Source: Pseudomonas ekonensis
GTDB taxonomy: Bacteria > Pseudomonadota > Gammaproteobacteria > Pseudomonadales > Pseudomonadaceae
Reading direction: 5' to 3'
NCBI RefSeq assembly: GCF_019145435.1
Contig: NZ_JAHSTS010000002.1
Coordinates: 1,364,001 to 1,428,000 of the forward strand
Length of the DNA: 64,000 nucleotides
The translations under genes and the position numbers were made by a program. Positions 36,814 through 47,500 of this stretch are shown here, one piece after another. Below the pieces are notes generated by a model, which worked only from the letters and a program-made list of their open reading frames with translations, had not been told where the DNA came from and ran no database searches. Position 1 is the first letter of the stretch, and each line of letters opens with the position of its first letter.

Positions 36814-38046
36814 ATGGACGGTTTGCCCATAGGGCCGATGATCGCGGCGTTCATCCTGCTGATTCTGTGGTCGGGCTTGTTCACCGCCGTCGAAACCGCA
36901 CAGCAGCACCTGCTGGCGCAGCGCACCGCGTCCCGGGCCAGCGACAAGCCGCTGGCCAGACTCGCCTTTGCGCTCGACAGCCTGATCTTCTGCAACACCC
37001 TGTGCCGAACCCTGGCCGTGGTGCTGGCGACGCTGCTGGCGATCTTTCTCTGCGCAGAGCACGGCCCCTGGGCCGCGAGCCTCGGCGCCGTCGCGGCGCT
37101 GCTGATCTTCGCCGACCACTTCCCGCGCACCCTCGCCCGCCGCTACCCCGACGCCGTGCTGTCGTTCGGCAACGCGCTGCTGCCGGTGCCAATGAAGATC
37201 GTCTTCCCGGTCGCCTGGCTGTTCGCCGCCGCCAGCCGATTGCTGATGCGCCCGCTCGAACGCAAGGCCCAGGTCGTGCAGCAGAGCGAGGACGACACTC
37301 CGGCGGACCGCGAGGCCGCAGACCACCCCGCCGGCCGGCCCCACCCGGTCGCGGGCATCCACGCGCTGGACAACATCACCGTCAATGACATCCTGGTGCC
37401 TCGCAGCGACGTCGACGGCATCAACCTCGACGACTCGATCGAAGAGATCACCGAACAACTGCGCCGCAACAAGCGCACCCGCCTGCCGGTGTTCCACAGC
37501 GACATCAACCAGGTGGAAGCGGTGCTCAACACCCGGCAGATCCGCCACTTGCTGGACAACGGCCAACTGACCCGCGAAGCCCTGCTGGCCGCCAGCTACG
37601 AGCCGTACTTCGTGCCCGAAAGCACCCCGCTGCAGTTGCAGCTGCTGAATTTCCACAAGCAGCAGCGGCGCCTGGGCATGGTGGTGGACGAGTACGGCGA
37701 GGTGCTCGGCATCGTCACCCTGGAAGACATCCTGGAAGAGATCGTCGGCGAATTCGAAAGCGAGCACAGCCTCGACAACCCGCACATCCACCCCCAGGCC
37801 GACGGCCGCATGGTGATCGACGGCGCCGCCTCGATCCGCGAACTGAACAAGTGCCTGGGCTGGCACCTGCCGAGCGACGGGCCGCGCACCCTCAACGGCC
37901 TGGTGACCGAAGCCCTGGAAAGCATCCCGGAAAGCGCGGTGTGCCTGAAGATCGGCCGCTACCGGCTGGAGATCCTCGAAACCGAGGAAAACCGCGTGAG
38001 CAAGGTGCTGATCTGGCACACCAGCCCGATGCCTGCCAAGGCCTGA
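36814..38046 (+). CDS. HlyC/CorC (CNNM, DUF21) family transporter-like protein
   Basis: A 410-residue protein: an N-terminal DUF21 membrane domain (about 1-150, three or four helices), a CBS pair (about 185-310) with VPRSDVDGINLDDS, RLPVFHSDINQVEAVLNTR and MVVDEYGEVLGIVTLEDILEE, and a C-terminal CorC_HlyC domain (about 320-405) beginning RMVIDGAASIRELNK. These proteins are linked to Mg2+/Co2+ efflux or resistance. It starts 12 bases after the CcsA-like gene, so the two form an operon. Confidence 0.92.
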   Translation: MDGLPIGPMIAAFILLILWSGLFTAVETAQQHLLAQRTASRASDKPLARLAFALDSLIFCNTLCRTLAVVLATLLAIFLCAEHGPWAASLGAVAALLIFADHFPRTLARRYPDAVLSFGNALLPVPMKIVFPVAWLFAAASRLLMRPLERKAQVVQQSEDDTPADREAADHPAGRPHPVAGIHALDNITVNDILVPRSDVDGINLDDSIEEITEQLRRNKRTRLPVFHSDINQVEAVLNTRQIRHLLDNGQLTREALLAASYEPYFVPESTPLQLQLLNFHKQQRRLGMVVDEYGEVLGIVTLEDILEEIVGEFESEHSLDNPHIHPQADGRMVIDGAASIRELNKCLGWHLPSDGPRTLNGLVTEALESIPESAVCLKIGRYRLEILETEENRVSKVLIWHTSPMPAKA

Positions 38047-38067
38047 CCTGCGCGGGGCCTTCTCCTC

Positions 38068-38097
38068 TTGTTTGATCGTTAGCCGGCTTCCTATAAT
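38068..38097 (+). promoter_or_regulatory. Sigma-70 promoter upstream of the MHS transporter
   Basis: TTGTTT (38068-38073), an 18-base spacer and a perfect TATAAT (38092-38097). It leaves a leader of about 190 bases before the transporter start; nothing structured stands out in it. Confidence 0.6.
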
Positions 38098-38293
38098 CGG
38101 GGCGCTTACCCAGCCCTGCCGAACCGCGCGCCTACCCGGCAAGCGACAGGTTCCGGCCTGACCACCGGCAATGTCCGCACCACACCGACGACTGTTCCTA
38201 CCTGAAACAGCGCTCGCGCCTCATCCCACATCCCTGGGTGTTCGACCATAATAATTCGCTCCAATGGAGCTCATGACTGTCAGGGATCACCGC

Positions 38294-39610
38294 ATGACGA
38301 CCCATACCGCTTACCGCGAAACCGACGCCGCCCAGCCGACCAACTCCACCGCCCGCGTGGCCACGGCGAGCTTCATCGGCACCGCCATCGAGTTCTACGA
38401 CTTCTACGTCTACGCCACCGCCGCCGCGCTGGTGATCGGGCCGGTGTTCTTTCCGCAGACCTCCGGCACGGCGCAGATGCTCTCGGCCTTCCTCACCTTC
38501 GGCATCGCGTTCCTCGCCCGCCCCTTGGGCTCGGCGCTGTTCGGCCATTTCGGCGACCGCATCGGGCGCAAGTCGACGCTGGTGGCTTCGCTGCTGCTGA
38601 TGGGCGTCTGCACCACCCTGATCGGCGTGCTGCCGGGCTACGACAGCATCGGGGCCTGGGCGCCGGTCCTGCTCTGCGTGCTGCGCTTCGGCCAGGGGTT
38701 GGGGCTGGGCGGCGAATGGGGCGGCGCGGCGCTGCTGGCCACCGAAAACGCGCCGAAGGGCAAACGGGCGTGGTTCGGCATGTTTCCGCAGCTTGGCCCT
38801 TCCATCGGCTTTCTGGTGGCCAACGGCCTGTTCCTGGCATTGGCCATGGGCCTGAGCGACGAACAGTTCCGCAGCTGGGGCTGGCGGATCCCGTTCCTGC
38901 TCAGCGCGGCGCTGGTGATGGTCGGCCTCTACGTGCGCCTCAAGCTCCATGAAACCCCGGTGTTCGCCAACGCCATCGCCCGCCAGGAGCGGGTCAAGGT
39001 GCCGCTGGTCGAGCTGTTCAGCCAATACTGGGCCCCGACCCTGCTGGGGGCGGCGGCCATGGTGGTGTGCTACGCGCTGTTCTACATCTCGACGGTGTTT
39101 TCCCTGAGCTACGGGGTGTCCACCCTCGGCTACAGCCGCGAAACCTTCCTCGGGCTGCTGTGCTTCGCGGTGCTGTTCATGGCGGCGGCGACGCCGTTGT
39201 CGGCCTGGGCCAGCGACCGCTACGGGCGCAAGCCGGTGCTGATCGGCGGCGGGGTGCTGGCGATCCTGTCCGGCTTCCTGATGGAGCCGCTGCTGACCCA
39301 GGGCTCGACGGCGGGCGTGGCGCTGTTCCTGTGCATCGAGCTGTTTCTGATGGGCGTGACGTTCGCCCCGATGGGCGCTTTGCTGCCGGAGCTGTTTCCG
39401 ACCCATGTGCGCTACACCGGCGCATCAGCGGCCTACAACCTGGGCGGCATCGTCGGAGCCTCGGCGGCGCCGTTCTTTGCCCAGAAGCTGGTGGCGATGG
39501 GGGGATTGGGTTACGTCGGCGGGTATGTGTCGGGGGCGGCGGTGCTGAGCTTGATCGCGGTGCTCTGCCTGAAGGAAACGCGCCACAACGATCTGAATCA
39601 GGTTGCCTGA
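38294..39610 (+). CDS. MHS-family MFS transporter (ShiA/ProP-like)
   Basis: A 438-residue, 12-helix transporter of the metabolite:H+ symporter family. Typical features are ASFIGTAIEFYDFYVYATAA in helix 1, GHFGDRIGRKSTLV between helices 2 and 3 (the MFS D-R-x-G-R-K/R loop), RFGQGLGLGGEWGGAALLATE, and the second-half repeat ASDRYGRKPVL. The ATG at 38294 is preceded by AGGGA eight bases away; ATG 38264 and 38273 lie upstream in frame. The substrate is unknown (family members take shikimate, alpha-ketoglutarate, citrate or proline/betaine). Confidence 0.9.
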   Translation: MTTHTAYRETDAAQPTNSTARVATASFIGTAIEFYDFYVYATAAALVIGPVFFPQTSGTAQMLSAFLTFGIAFLARPLGSALFGHFGDRIGRKSTLVASLLLMGVCTTLIGVLPGYDSIGAWAPVLLCVLRFGQGLGLGGEWGGAALLATENAPKGKRAWFGMFPQLGPSIGFLVANGLFLALAMGLSDEQFRSWGWRIPFLLSAALVMVGLYVRLKLHETPVFANAIARQERVKVPLVELFSQYWAPTLLGAAAMVVCYALFYISTVFSLSYGVSTLGYSRETFLGLLCFAVLFMAAATPLSAWASDRYGRKPVLIGGGVLAILSGFLMEPLLTQGSTAGVALFLCIELFLMGVTFAPMGALLPELFPTHVRYTGASAAYNLGGIVGASAAPFFAQKLVAMGGLGYVGGYVSGAAVLSLIAVLCLKETRHNDLNQVA

Positions 39611-39625
39611 CAGAAGACCAAAAGC

Positions 39626-39714
39626 ATCGCGGGCAAGCCCGCTCCCACAGTGCCGGTGTCGCACACAGAACCTGTGAACACCGCTTAACGTGTGGGAGCG
39701 GGCTTGCCCGCGAT
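39626..39714. repeat. Perfect REP inverted pair, 24-bp arms
   Basis: ATCGCGGGCAAGCCCGCTCC... at 39626-39649 and its exact reverse complement at 39691-39714 enclose 41 bases. This is the classic GCGGGCAAGCCCGC Pseudomonas REP doublet (a BIME-like unit), placed between convergent genes. Confidence 0.92.
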
Positions 39715-39728
39715 AGGCGCGCCTCGGT

Positions 39729-40910
39729 TTACAGCTCGACCACGACAGCCTTGGACGCGCGGGTCGCCTTGGCACGGGCCGCTTCGATCGATTCGTCACG
39801 GGCCAATGCCACGCCCATGCGGCGCTGGCCGTTGACTTCCGGCTTGCCGAACAGGCGCAGCGCGGTGTCCGGCTCGCTCAGGGCGGCGCCGAGGTTGGCG
39901 AAGGCGGTCTGGGTCGACTGGCCTTCCACCAGGATCACCGCCGACGCCGACGGGCCGAACTGCCGGATCAACGGCACCGGCAGGCCGAGGATCGCCCGGG
40001 CGTGCAGGGCGAACTGGGACAGGTCCTGGGAAATCAGCGTCACCAAACCGGTGTCGTGCGGGCGAGGCGACACTTCGCTGAACCACACCTGGTCACCCTT
40101 GATGAACAGCTCGACGCCGAACAGGCCGCGGCCGCCCAGGGCCTCGGTCACCGCCTTGGCAACGCGCTCGGACTCCGCCAGCGCCACCGGGCTCATGGCC
40201 TGCGGCTGCCACGACTCCTGGTAGTCGCCCTTCTCCTGACGGTGGCCGACCGGCGCGCAGAACGTGGTGCCGCCGATGTGACGCACGGTCAGCAGGGTGA
40301 TTTCGTAGTCGAAGTCGATGAAACCTTCGATGATCACGCGGCCCTTGCCGGCACGGCCGCCCTCCTGGGCGTAATCCCAGGCCTTCTGCACGTCATCGGC
40401 GCTGCGCAGCAGGCTCTGGCCCTTGCCGGAAGAGCTCATCACCGGTTTGACGACGCACGGGAAGCCCAGGTCCCGGACCGCCTTGCTGTAGTCCTCGAAG
40501 GTATCGGCGAAGTGGTACGGCGAGGTCGGCAGGTCCAGCTCTTCGGCGGCCAGACGACGGATGCCTTCGCGGTTCATGGTCAGCTGCGCGGCGCGGGCGG
40601 TCGGGATCACGGTGAAGCCTTCGGCTTCCAGCTCCACCAGGGTGGCGGTGGCGATGGCTTCGATTTCCGGCACGATGAAATGCGGCTTCTCGGCTTCGAT
40701 CACGGCGCGCAGGGCGGCGCCGTCGAGCATGTTGATCACGTGGCTGCGATGGGCGACCTGCATGGCCGGCGCATTGGCGTAGCGGTCAACGGCAATCACC
40801 TCGACACCCAGGCGTTGCAGCTCGATCACCACCTCCTTGCCCAACTCACCACAGCCACACAGCAATACGCGGGTCGCGGTCGGCGACAATGGCGTTCCGA
40901 TACGGGTCAT
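39729..40910 (-). CDS. purT: Formate-dependent GAR transformylase PurT
   Basis: A 393-residue ATP-grasp enzyme that makes formyl-GAR from formate, ATP and GAR in purine synthesis. The N-terminal domain has [20 protein letters not shown], the ATP-grasp part has [13 protein letters not shown] and [17 protein letters not shown], and metal/ATP ligands appear in [19 protein letters not shown] followed by [12 protein letters not shown]. The length is normal. It provides the folate-independent route that bypasses PurN. Confidence 0.97.
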   Translation of the reverse strand: MTRIGTPLSPTATRVLLCGCGELGKEVVIELQRLGVEVIAVDRYANAPAMQVAHRSHVINMLDGAALRAVIEAEKPHFIVPEIEAIATATLVELEAEGFTVIPTARAAQLTMNREGIRRLAAEELDLPTSPYHFADTFEDYSKAVRDLGFPCVVKPVMSSSGKGQSLLRSADDVQKAWDYAQEGGRAGKGRVIIEGFIDFDYEITLLTVRHIGGTTFCAPVGHRQEKGDYQESWQPQAMSPVALAESERVAKAVTEALGGRGLFGVELFIKGDQVWFSEVSPRPHDTGLVTLISQDLSQFALHARAILGLPVPLIRQFGPSASAVILVEGQSTQTAFANLGAALSEPDTALRLFGKPEVNGQRRMGVALARDESIEAARAKATRASKAVVVEL

Positions 40911-41010
40911 CTCAGGTCCTCAAAGCAGCGGATCGTCGAGGGTCGCGGCCAAAGGCGCACTTCCCATGGGGAGAAAGCGCGGCATTTTACATGAACCGCA
41001 GGCTTTGGCT

Positions 41011-41478
41011 TCAGCCGGCGACAGCCTGTTTGCGTTCGCGCCAGGCCATGATCAGCCAGACCGCCGTGACGCCGGCGAACTTGGAGGCCAGCGCGGTGAT
41101 GATCACAGGCGGGGTCAGCGCGTCGATCATGCCGAAGAAGATGAACGTATCGAGGGGAATGCTCAGGGCCGAACTGAGCCACAGGCGGTCGCGCAGCGGA
41201 CGCTTGGTGACACTGAACACCAGCCAGTCGATGCACTCCGACACCGCGAACGCCGTGGCGCTGGCCAGCGCGATGGACGGATCGGACGTGACATAGGACA
41301 GCACCAGCGCCGCCAGCATCGCCACGATCGCGCCGTGGCCGTAGCGGGTCTGCACCATGTCCCGCAGCACGAACACCAGCCCGCCCCAGGCCGACCAGAT
41401 GATGTCCAGGTGCGGCGCGCAGGAGAACGCGAAGTTGATGAGCACGACGCTGCTGATGTAGGCGATGAGAAAAAGCAT
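41011..41478 (-). CDS. VUT family transporter (PreQ0/queuosine-precursor type)
   Basis: A 155-residue protein with about five or six transmembrane helices, resembling the VUT/YhhQ family (vitamin uptake-like), whose best-known members import queuosine precursors. SIPLDTFIFFGMID and GGLVFVLRDMVQTRYG are typical. The ATG at 41478 is preferred to upstream in-frame starts because it begins directly with the first helix. It is shorter than YhhQ (about 220), so a separate subfamily is likely. Confidence 0.75.
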   Translation of the reverse strand: MLFLIAYISSVVLINFAFSCAPHLDIIWSAWGGLVFVLRDMVQTRYGHGAIVAMLAALVLSYVTSDPSIALASATAFAVSECIDWLVFSVTKRPLRDRLWLSSALSIPLDTFIFFGMIDALTPPVIITALASKFAGVTAVWLIMAWRERKQAVAG

Positions 41479-41556
41479 GGGGGCGACCTGTCGGATTGGC
41501 GCACAGGGTACTTCAGGCGAGGATTCCGGCCAAGTCGGCCGACGAATTGTATACAC

Positions 41557-41592
41557 CCCTGTGGCGAGGGAGCTTGCTCCCTCGCCACAGGG
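41557..41592. repeat. Perfect 16-bp inverted repeat (REP subtype)
   Basis: CCCTGTGGCGAGGGAG (41557-41572), loop CTTG, CTCCCTCGCCACAGGG (41577-41592). This is the GTGGCGAGGGAGCTTGCTCC subtype of Pseudomonas repeats. It may also end transcription of the DUF1289 group. Confidence 0.9.
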
Positions 41593-41597
41593 ATCGG

Positions 41598-41807
41598 TCA
41601 GCGTTTGACGGGCATCATGAAGATCAGTCCGCTGGCCTTCGCCCGCTCATGGCACAACCCGAGCACAACCCGCCGCTCGTCGTTGCTCATGCGGCTCCAG
41701 CGGGTGATTTCCTCCACCGTGCGCTGGCAGCCGGTGCAGATGTCGTCATCGTCCAGCGCGCAGATGCTCACGCAGGGCGACGCCACCGGGCGTTCGGGGG
41801 TGGTCAT
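41598..41807 (-). CDS. DUF1289 family protein
   Basis: A 69-residue protein with the family's cysteine-containing pattern [21 protein letters not shown] followed by [18 protein letters not shown], suggesting a small Fe-S or Zn-binding protein. Four Cys positions are CVSIC and CTGC, plus LCHER. It overlaps the carbonic-anhydrase-like gene by four bases (ATGA), so it is translationally coupled to it. Its function is unknown. Confidence 0.88.
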   Translation of the reverse strand: MTTPERPVASPCVSICALDDDDICTGCQRTVEEITRWSRMSNDERRVVLGLCHERAKASGLIFMMPVKR

Positions 41808-42328
41808 TCTTCCTGCTCGGCCAGATCGCGCGCGTAACGCTGCGAGTTGTGCACATAGTGCGCGGCGCTGGCTTCGAGCATCCGCTTCTGCGGCTCGGTC
41901 AACTCCCGCACGACCTTGCCCGGCGAGCCCATCACCAGCGAGCCGTCCGGGATCTCCTTGCCTTCGCCGATCAGCGAATTGGCGCCGATGATGCAGTGCT
42001 TGCCGATCTTCGCGCCGTTGAGGATCACCGCGTTGATGCCGATCAGGCTGTAGTCGCCGACGGTGCAGCCGTGGAGCATGGCGTTGTGGCCGATGGTCAC
42101 GCCGGTGCCGACGGTCAGCGGGTAGCCCATGTCGGTGTGCATCACCGTGCCGTCCTGGACGTTGCTGTTCTTGCCGATCAGGATCAGTTCGTTGTCGCCG
42201 CGCAGCACGGCGTTGAACCAGACGTTGGCGCCCTCTTCCAGCTTGACCTTACCCACCAGCACGGCATTGGGGGCGACCCAGCTCTGCGGATGGGTGTCGA
42301 CGCGGGCGTCGCCCAGGCGGTATTTCAT
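41804..42328 (-). CDS. Gamma-carbonic anhydrase-like hexapeptide protein (YrdA/PaaY type)
   Basis: A 174-residue left-handed beta-helix protein with hexapeptide repeats ([23 protein letters not shown] at the first turns, then [16 protein letters not shown], and [20 protein letters not shown]). The Zn-binding histidines of the family fit HTD, GHN and LHG. RGD supports the gamma-CA fold. GAGGAAA ribosome site nine bases upstream. It might hydrate CO2 or act on a CoA thioester; the sequence alone does not decide. Confidence 0.88.
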   Translation of the reverse strand: MKYRLGDARVDTHPQSWVAPNAVLVGKVKLEEGANVWFNAVLRGDNELILIGKNSNVQDGTVMHTDMGYPLTVGTGVTIGHNAMLHGCTVGDYSLIGINAVILNGAKIGKHCIIGANSLIGEGKEIPDGSLVMGSPGKVVRELTEPQKRMLEASAAHYVHNSQRYARDLAEQEE

Positions 42329-42374
42329 CGTGTTTTCCTCGGGACTCACGGTGTCGGCCATTCGAACGATGGCT

Positions 42375-42974
42375 TCAGGTGTTGATGAAGCTTTTGGGCG
42401 GTCGGTGCAGGCTGATCTTGGCGTCATACAGCAGATTGATCAACTCGACGATCATGATCGCCGTCAGCCCCCAGATCTTGAACCCGCCGTAGCGGTAGCT
42501 CGGCACGTACCAGCTGCGGCCCTGGTAATCGATGCGGTGGGTGTGCTCACGCGGGTCTTCGCGAAAGAACGCCAGCGGCACGCTGAACACTGCGGCGATC
42601 TCGGCGTCGTTGGCCTGGTACTCGACGAAGTCGGGAATCACCCCGACGTACGGCGTGACCTTGATGCCGTGCAGGGAGATCAACGGGCTGAGCGGTCCGA
42701 TCACTTCGACCAGCCCGGGCGCCAGGCCGATTTCCTCTTCGGCTTCGCGCAGCGCCGTGAACACCAGGTCCGGATCCTCCGGGTCACGCCGGCCGCCGGG
42801 GAAGGCGACCTCGCCGCCATGGGTCGAAAGCCCGCTGGCGCGCAGGGTGAGGACAAGTTCCGGTTCGTCGTTGCGCGTGATCGGCACCAGGACGGCGGCC
42901 TCGGGGAAACGCTTGTCGGTCTCCAGCGTGCGCGGCGTGTGATTGCTGACCCGGTGCAGCAGCTCATCCAGCAT
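42375..42974 (-). CDS. nudL: CoA pyrophosphatase (Nudix, NudL type)
   Basis: A 199-residue Nudix hydrolase that cleaves CoA to 4'-phosphopantetheine and 3',5'-ADP. The CoA-specific pattern [20 protein letters not shown] is followed by the Nudix box [10 protein letters not shown]...[12 protein letters not shown], which has the longer spacing seen in NudL. It is followed by the carbonic-anhydrase-like and DUF1289 genes on the same strand; a single transcript is likely. Confidence 0.92.
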   Translation of the reverse strand: MLDELLHRVSNHTPRTLETDKRFPEAAVLVPITRNDEPELVLTLRASGLSTHGGEVAFPGGRRDPEDPDLVFTALREAEEEIGLAPGLVEVIGPLSPLISLHGIKVTPYVGVIPDFVEYQANDAEIAAVFSVPLAFFREDPREHTHRIDYQGRSWYVPSYRYGGFKIWGLTAIMIVELINLLYDAKISLHRPPKSFINT

Positions 42975-43121
42975 AAGTGTTCTCGATCTGTGCCTTACGC
43001 TGCATCATGCACCAATCGCCGCAGCCGCCCAACCCCCGAACCGGCGCCATGTCGCGAAACGGCAACTTGCCGTCTGCCACCGCCGCACGCCAAGATAGGC
43101 GCAGCCTTCAGGAACCCCAGC

Positions 43122-43673
43122 ATGAAATTTTGCAGCCAGTGCGGCAACCCGGTGACCCAACGCATTCCCGAAGGCGATTCGCGCCTGCGGTTCGTCTGCG
43201 ACAACTGTCAGACCATTCACTACCAGAACCCCAACATCGTCGCCGGCTGCGTGCCGACCTGGGGCACCAAAGTGCTGCTGTGCCGCCGCGCCATCGAGCC
43301 GCGCCTGGGCTACTGGACGCTGCCGGCCGGCTTCATGGAAAACGGCGAGACCCTCGAGCAGGCCGCCATGCGCGAAACCGCCGAGGAAGCCTGCGCCCGG
43401 GTGCGCAACCTGAGCATCTACACCTTGATCGACGTACCGCACATCAGCCAGGTGCACGTATTCTTCCGCGCCGAACTGGCGGATCTGGACTTCGCCGCCG
43501 GCCCCGAGAGCCTGGAGGTGCAACTGTTCGACGAAGCGGACATTCCATGGGACGAGCTGGCTTTCCGCACCGTGGGCCGTACCTTAGAATGCTTCTTCGC
43601 CGACCGGCGCACCGAGGTCTACCCGGTACGCTCCGAGTCGATCCCGCCGCTCGTTCAGCCGGCCATCACTTGA
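43122..43673 (+). CDS. Nudix hydrolase with N-terminal zinc ribbon
   Basis: A 183-residue protein. Residues 1-33 form a zinc ribbon (FCSQCG and VCDNCQ), and the Nudix box is GFMENGETLEQAAMRETAEEAC at about residues 70-91, with the canonical Gx5Ex7REUxEE pattern and a final Gly replaced by Cys. NudC-type NADH pyrophosphatases share the zinc ribbon, but this is shorter and lacks the NudC N-terminal domain. Substrate unknown. It is divergent from nudL across about 147 bases. Confidence 0.88.
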   Translation: MKFCSQCGNPVTQRIPEGDSRLRFVCDNCQTIHYQNPNIVAGCVPTWGTKVLLCRRAIEPRLGYWTLPAGFMENGETLEQAAMRETAEEACARVRNLSIYTLIDVPHISQVHVFFRAELADLDFAAGPESLEVQLFDEADIPWDELAFRTVGRTLECFFADRRTEVYPVRSESIPPLVQPAIT

Positions 43674-43776
43674 TTTGCGCGCCAGCCGGCCGATAACCCG
43701 TGTGCGCAGCCCGCGACGGCGGCTGCACGGCATCTATAAATTAAAGTATCTGCTTCATTTTTGGGGAATCGTTTCA

Positions 43777-44292
43777 ATGCGTTGGTTGCTTGCCCTGCTC
43801 TGCCTGTCGTTCGTCACCGTCTCCCAGGCGTCATTCGTGACCACCGTGACACCGTCCAACACGCCTCTGATCGAAAAGGTGCTGGTGCTCAAATCGGCCC
43901 ACCAGCTGCAGCTGATCGCCGACGGCAAGCCGCTCAAGACCTACCGCATCTCCTTGGGCAAAGGCGCGAAAAAGGGCCCGAAGCTGATTGAAGGCGACAA
44001 ACGCACGCCAGAAGGCTTCTATTGGATCGACTGGCGCAAGACCAGCGACAAATTCAACCTGTCGATGCACATCTCCTACCCCAACATCAGCGATTCGGCC
44101 CGGGCCCGCCGCGAAGGCGTCGAGCCCGGCGGGATGATCATGATCCACGGCACGCCGGACTCCGCCGAGAACCCGGAAAACCTGTTCCACACCCTCGACT
44201 GGACCGACGGCTGCATCGCCATGCGCAACGTCGACATGCGTGAAGTGTGGAACCTGGTGCCGGACGGCACGATGATCGAAATCCGCCCCTGA
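43777..44292 (+). CDS. L,D-transpeptidase (YkuD/YafK type), periplasmic
   Basis: A 171-residue protein with a signal peptide (about 1-18, MRWLLALLCLSFVTVSQA). A YkuD-like catalytic region shows HISYP, GGMIMIHGTPD and the nucleophile TDGCIAM, with the catalytic Cys near residue 147. Such enzymes cross-link peptidoglycan 3-3 or attach proteins to it. The ATG at 43777 follows an AT-rich segment with GGGGAAT about 10 bases upstream. A hairpin follows the stop. Confidence 0.85.
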   Translation: MRWLLALLCLSFVTVSQASFVTTVTPSNTPLIEKVLVLKSAHQLQLIADGKPLKTYRISLGKGAKKGPKLIEGDKRTPEGFYWIDWRKTSDKFNLSMHISYPNISDSARARREGVEPGGMIMIHGTPDSAENPENLFHTLDWTDGCIAMRNVDMREVWNLVPDGTMIEIRP

Positions 44293-44305
44293 CCTGTGGT
44301 GAGCC

Positions 44306-44329
44306 CTGTGATGAGCTCCCTCATCACAG
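44306..44329 (+). terminator. Terminator-like hairpin after the L,D-transpeptidase
   Basis: CTGTGATGAG (44306-44315) and CTCATCACAG (44320-44329) form a perfect 10-bp stem with loop CTCC, followed by AGGTTTCC. The weak T tract makes its termination strength uncertain. Confidence 0.6.
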
Positions 44330-44422
44330 AGGTTTCCTACACCCCGCAAAGTTCCCTACAGCCCAAAGAGGCGCCCACAGCCTGAGAGACTGCGCCGCCA
44401 TTCGTCGCAAACCCGCCCGCCC

Positions 44423-44438
44423 CTGTCAGATCTGACAG
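44423..44438. promoter_or_regulatory. Perfect 16-bp palindrome, operator candidate
   Basis: CTGTCAGATCTGACAG is a complete palindrome 63 bases before the Ig-like gene start. The size and symmetry fit a dimeric regulator's operator. No regulator gene adjoins it and no clear -35/-10 pair overlaps it. Confidence 0.5.
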
Positions 44439-44501
44439 TAGCCAGCCTGCCCCTTCCGGTTTCCAATGACCCCGTCGCCCACCCGCACCGGAGTCACCGC
44501 C

Positions 44502-47500
44502 ATGCTCATCCAGCCCCTGCGTACCGTCGCCCCCCTGGCCCTGCGCGAGCCCGAGATCCCCGGCCGCACCGAACCGCCATTGCCTGACGGCTCATGGGGC
44601 ATCAACCGCGCCGCCGCGCTGGACAACTTCCCCGGCAAGGGCCTGAAGGTGCACATCCCGGAGTGGGCCAACATGAGCCGCGGCGACAAGGTCGATCTGC
44701 TGTTCGACAACGGCAAGGTCGACCAGCACACCCTCACCCAGGACAGCGAGGTCAACGAGCGCGTGACCCTGTGGGTGGCGCCGGGGCGCATCACCAGCGG
44801 CGCGCACACCCTGAGCTACACCGTCACCCGCCTGAGCCAGGCGCCCGAGCCCTTCGCCCCGCCGGTCCAGCTCTACGTCAAGCTGGAGCTGCCCGGCGGC
44901 CAGGACCTGGATCCGGAGGACGGCGCCCATTCCGAACTCTTCCAGTACATCGACCCGGCGCTGGTCGCCGACGGCATCGACAAGGACACCGCCGCCCTGG
45001 GCGTCGACATCGTGATCAAGGCCAAGCCCGGCCGCCCGGCCAAGCCCGTCTACCCCAACATCGCCGTGGGCGACGTGGCGACCCTGAGCTGGGGCGGCGT
45101 GCTGGTGAGGTCGGCGCCGGTGACCCAGGCGCAGATCGACGCCCCGGACGCCAACCCCCTCACCGTCCACGTCAGCCAGGCGGCGATCCTCGAGGCCGGC
45201 GACTCGGGCCCCGAAGGCCTGGCCGTGACCTTCACCCTGCACGACCGGGTCAACAACGCCGCCGAGGACTGGTGCCGGGAGACCCGGATCGTGGTGGACA
45301 CCGGCAATTCGCGGCTGGGGGCGCCGATCGTCAAGGAGGCGGTCAACAACACGCTGGATCTGGACACCCTGGGCGACGCCGACGCGACCGTGCAGATCGT
45401 CGCCCTGGCTCCCGACTTCAAGTTGGGCGACGTGATCATCGCCGTGCTCAAGGGCACCACGCTGGAGGGCGAAGCGGTGGCCGTCGAGGTGCGCGGCCAG
45501 CCGCTGACCAACCTGCCGAGCATCGTCGAGCTGAAGATGCCCAACCTCAAGGTGCGCGACCTGGCCAAGACCCAAGCGATCTTCAGCTACCGCGTGGAGC
45601 GCGGCGGCTCGCCCGACCTGATCTCCAAGGGCCGCTTCGTCAACATCGTCGGCGAACCCAAGCGCCTGGCCGCGCCCGTCGCCGAGGACGCCCAGGACGG
45701 CGCCCTCGACCCGGACCTGCCGGCCGTGCGCGTGCGCATCCCCTACGACCCGCTCATCCAGGAAGGCATGGCCATCGAACTCAAGTGGCTGGGCACCCGG
45801 CCCGACACCACCACCTACGACCCGGTGCTGGAGTGGTACTTCCCCAGCAAGGCCGAGGCCGACGACCCGGCCGGCTTCGTGGTGACGGTCGAGGGCCGGC
45901 ACCTCAAGACGCTGGAGGGCGGCACGCTGGACCTGTCCTACAACCTGCTTCAGGACGACGGCAGCGGCAACATCGTCAGCCGCAGTTCCCTGCACGCCGC
46001 GCTGCTCAACGTCGGCGAGCCGCAACTGGAGCTGGTCAAGCCCACCGTCCTCGGCGAGAAGGACGGCGCCCTCGAACCCAAGGACCTGGCCGGCGGCACC
46101 AGCAAGGTCACCTGCCCCAACCCGGTCGCCAACCCGACGAAACCCCAGGACGTGATCACCTGGCAGCTGCGCGACGCCGCCGGCAGCGTGATCTACGAGG
46201 ACAGCAAGACCCTCAACGCCCTCAGCGCCGGCAAGAACGTCGACTTCGCCCTCAGCGCCGCGTTCGTGCAGCAGCACTTCGAGGCCCGGCGCGGGGAGAC
46301 GCTGACGGCGAGCTACAACATCAAGCGGGCGGAGACGGGCAAGGTGAGCTATTCCAATCCGCTTGAGTTCGTGATCGGCGTGGCGCTGCAGTTGCAGCCG
46401 CCGCGCATCCAGCAGGCCGAGGCAGACGGCCAGACCCTGCAGCCGGTGAAGGCCAAGGACACGCTGACCGCCGTCATCCCCGCCGAAGGCCTGCAGCCCG
46501 CCGACCTGCTCAGCGTCACCTGGCAGGGCGCGCCGGGCAGCCACGCCGAGGGCACCCACACCACCGAGGCCAAACCGATCAGCCAGAGCGGCTACAGCAT
46601 CGCCCTGCCGCCCACGGTGCTGGCCTTCAACCTGGGCAAGACGGTCAGCGTGACCTACACCATCAAGCGCGGCGACAAGGTGTTCGTCTCGCCGCCGCTG
46701 AGCCTGAAGGTCGGCACCCTGCCGGCGACGGCGCTGAACTCGCCAATCATCACCGACGCCGACGCGAGCAACGTGCTGGATCTGGCGGCACTGGGCAGCA
46801 AGGATGTGATGATCCGCGCACAGGACTGGGCGCTGATCGCCGAAGGGCAGCAGGTGTGGATGAGCCTGCACGGACGCAAGTCCGACGGCACGGCGCATGA
46901 CCGGGTGGTGTGGAGCGGCGGCGCCTCCTATGTCAATGCCACGTGGTTCCAGCAGAAGTACTGGAACCGCAGCTTGGCCAACAGCTACTTCAAGGACCTG
47001 GCCGACGGCAGTCAACTGACGCTGAAGTTCAAGGCGGCGCTGGACAAGAGCAACGTGGCGGCCAATGCGGTGGTGTTTGCGGAACGGGTGTATACGGTGA
47101 AGGCGGTGCCGTTGGTGGTGCCGGAGATCACATCGGTGAAGGATCCGAAGGACATCGAGATCCCCGACGGCGGCGTCACGTTCGAAAGCAGTGTGACACT
47201 CACAGGTACGGCCGCGAAGGGGCAGAAGGTCGAGGTGTTCGACGGCAACATCTCCAAGGGCCAGGCCACAGCGGATCCGACCTCGGGCGTTTGGACGCTG
47301 ACGGTGTCAGACCTGAGCCTGGCGACGCACCGTTTTACCGCCAAGGCATTGTATGGAGTCGGGAATCAATCGAACGAATGGTTCATTCTGGTGAAGTCGG
47401 AGCTGTCGATCGACATCAGCGATATGTACTTGAATGGCAAAAACTATATTCCCACCGGATTGAACTGGGTTCGGAAAGCCGACTTTCCGAACACGACCGC

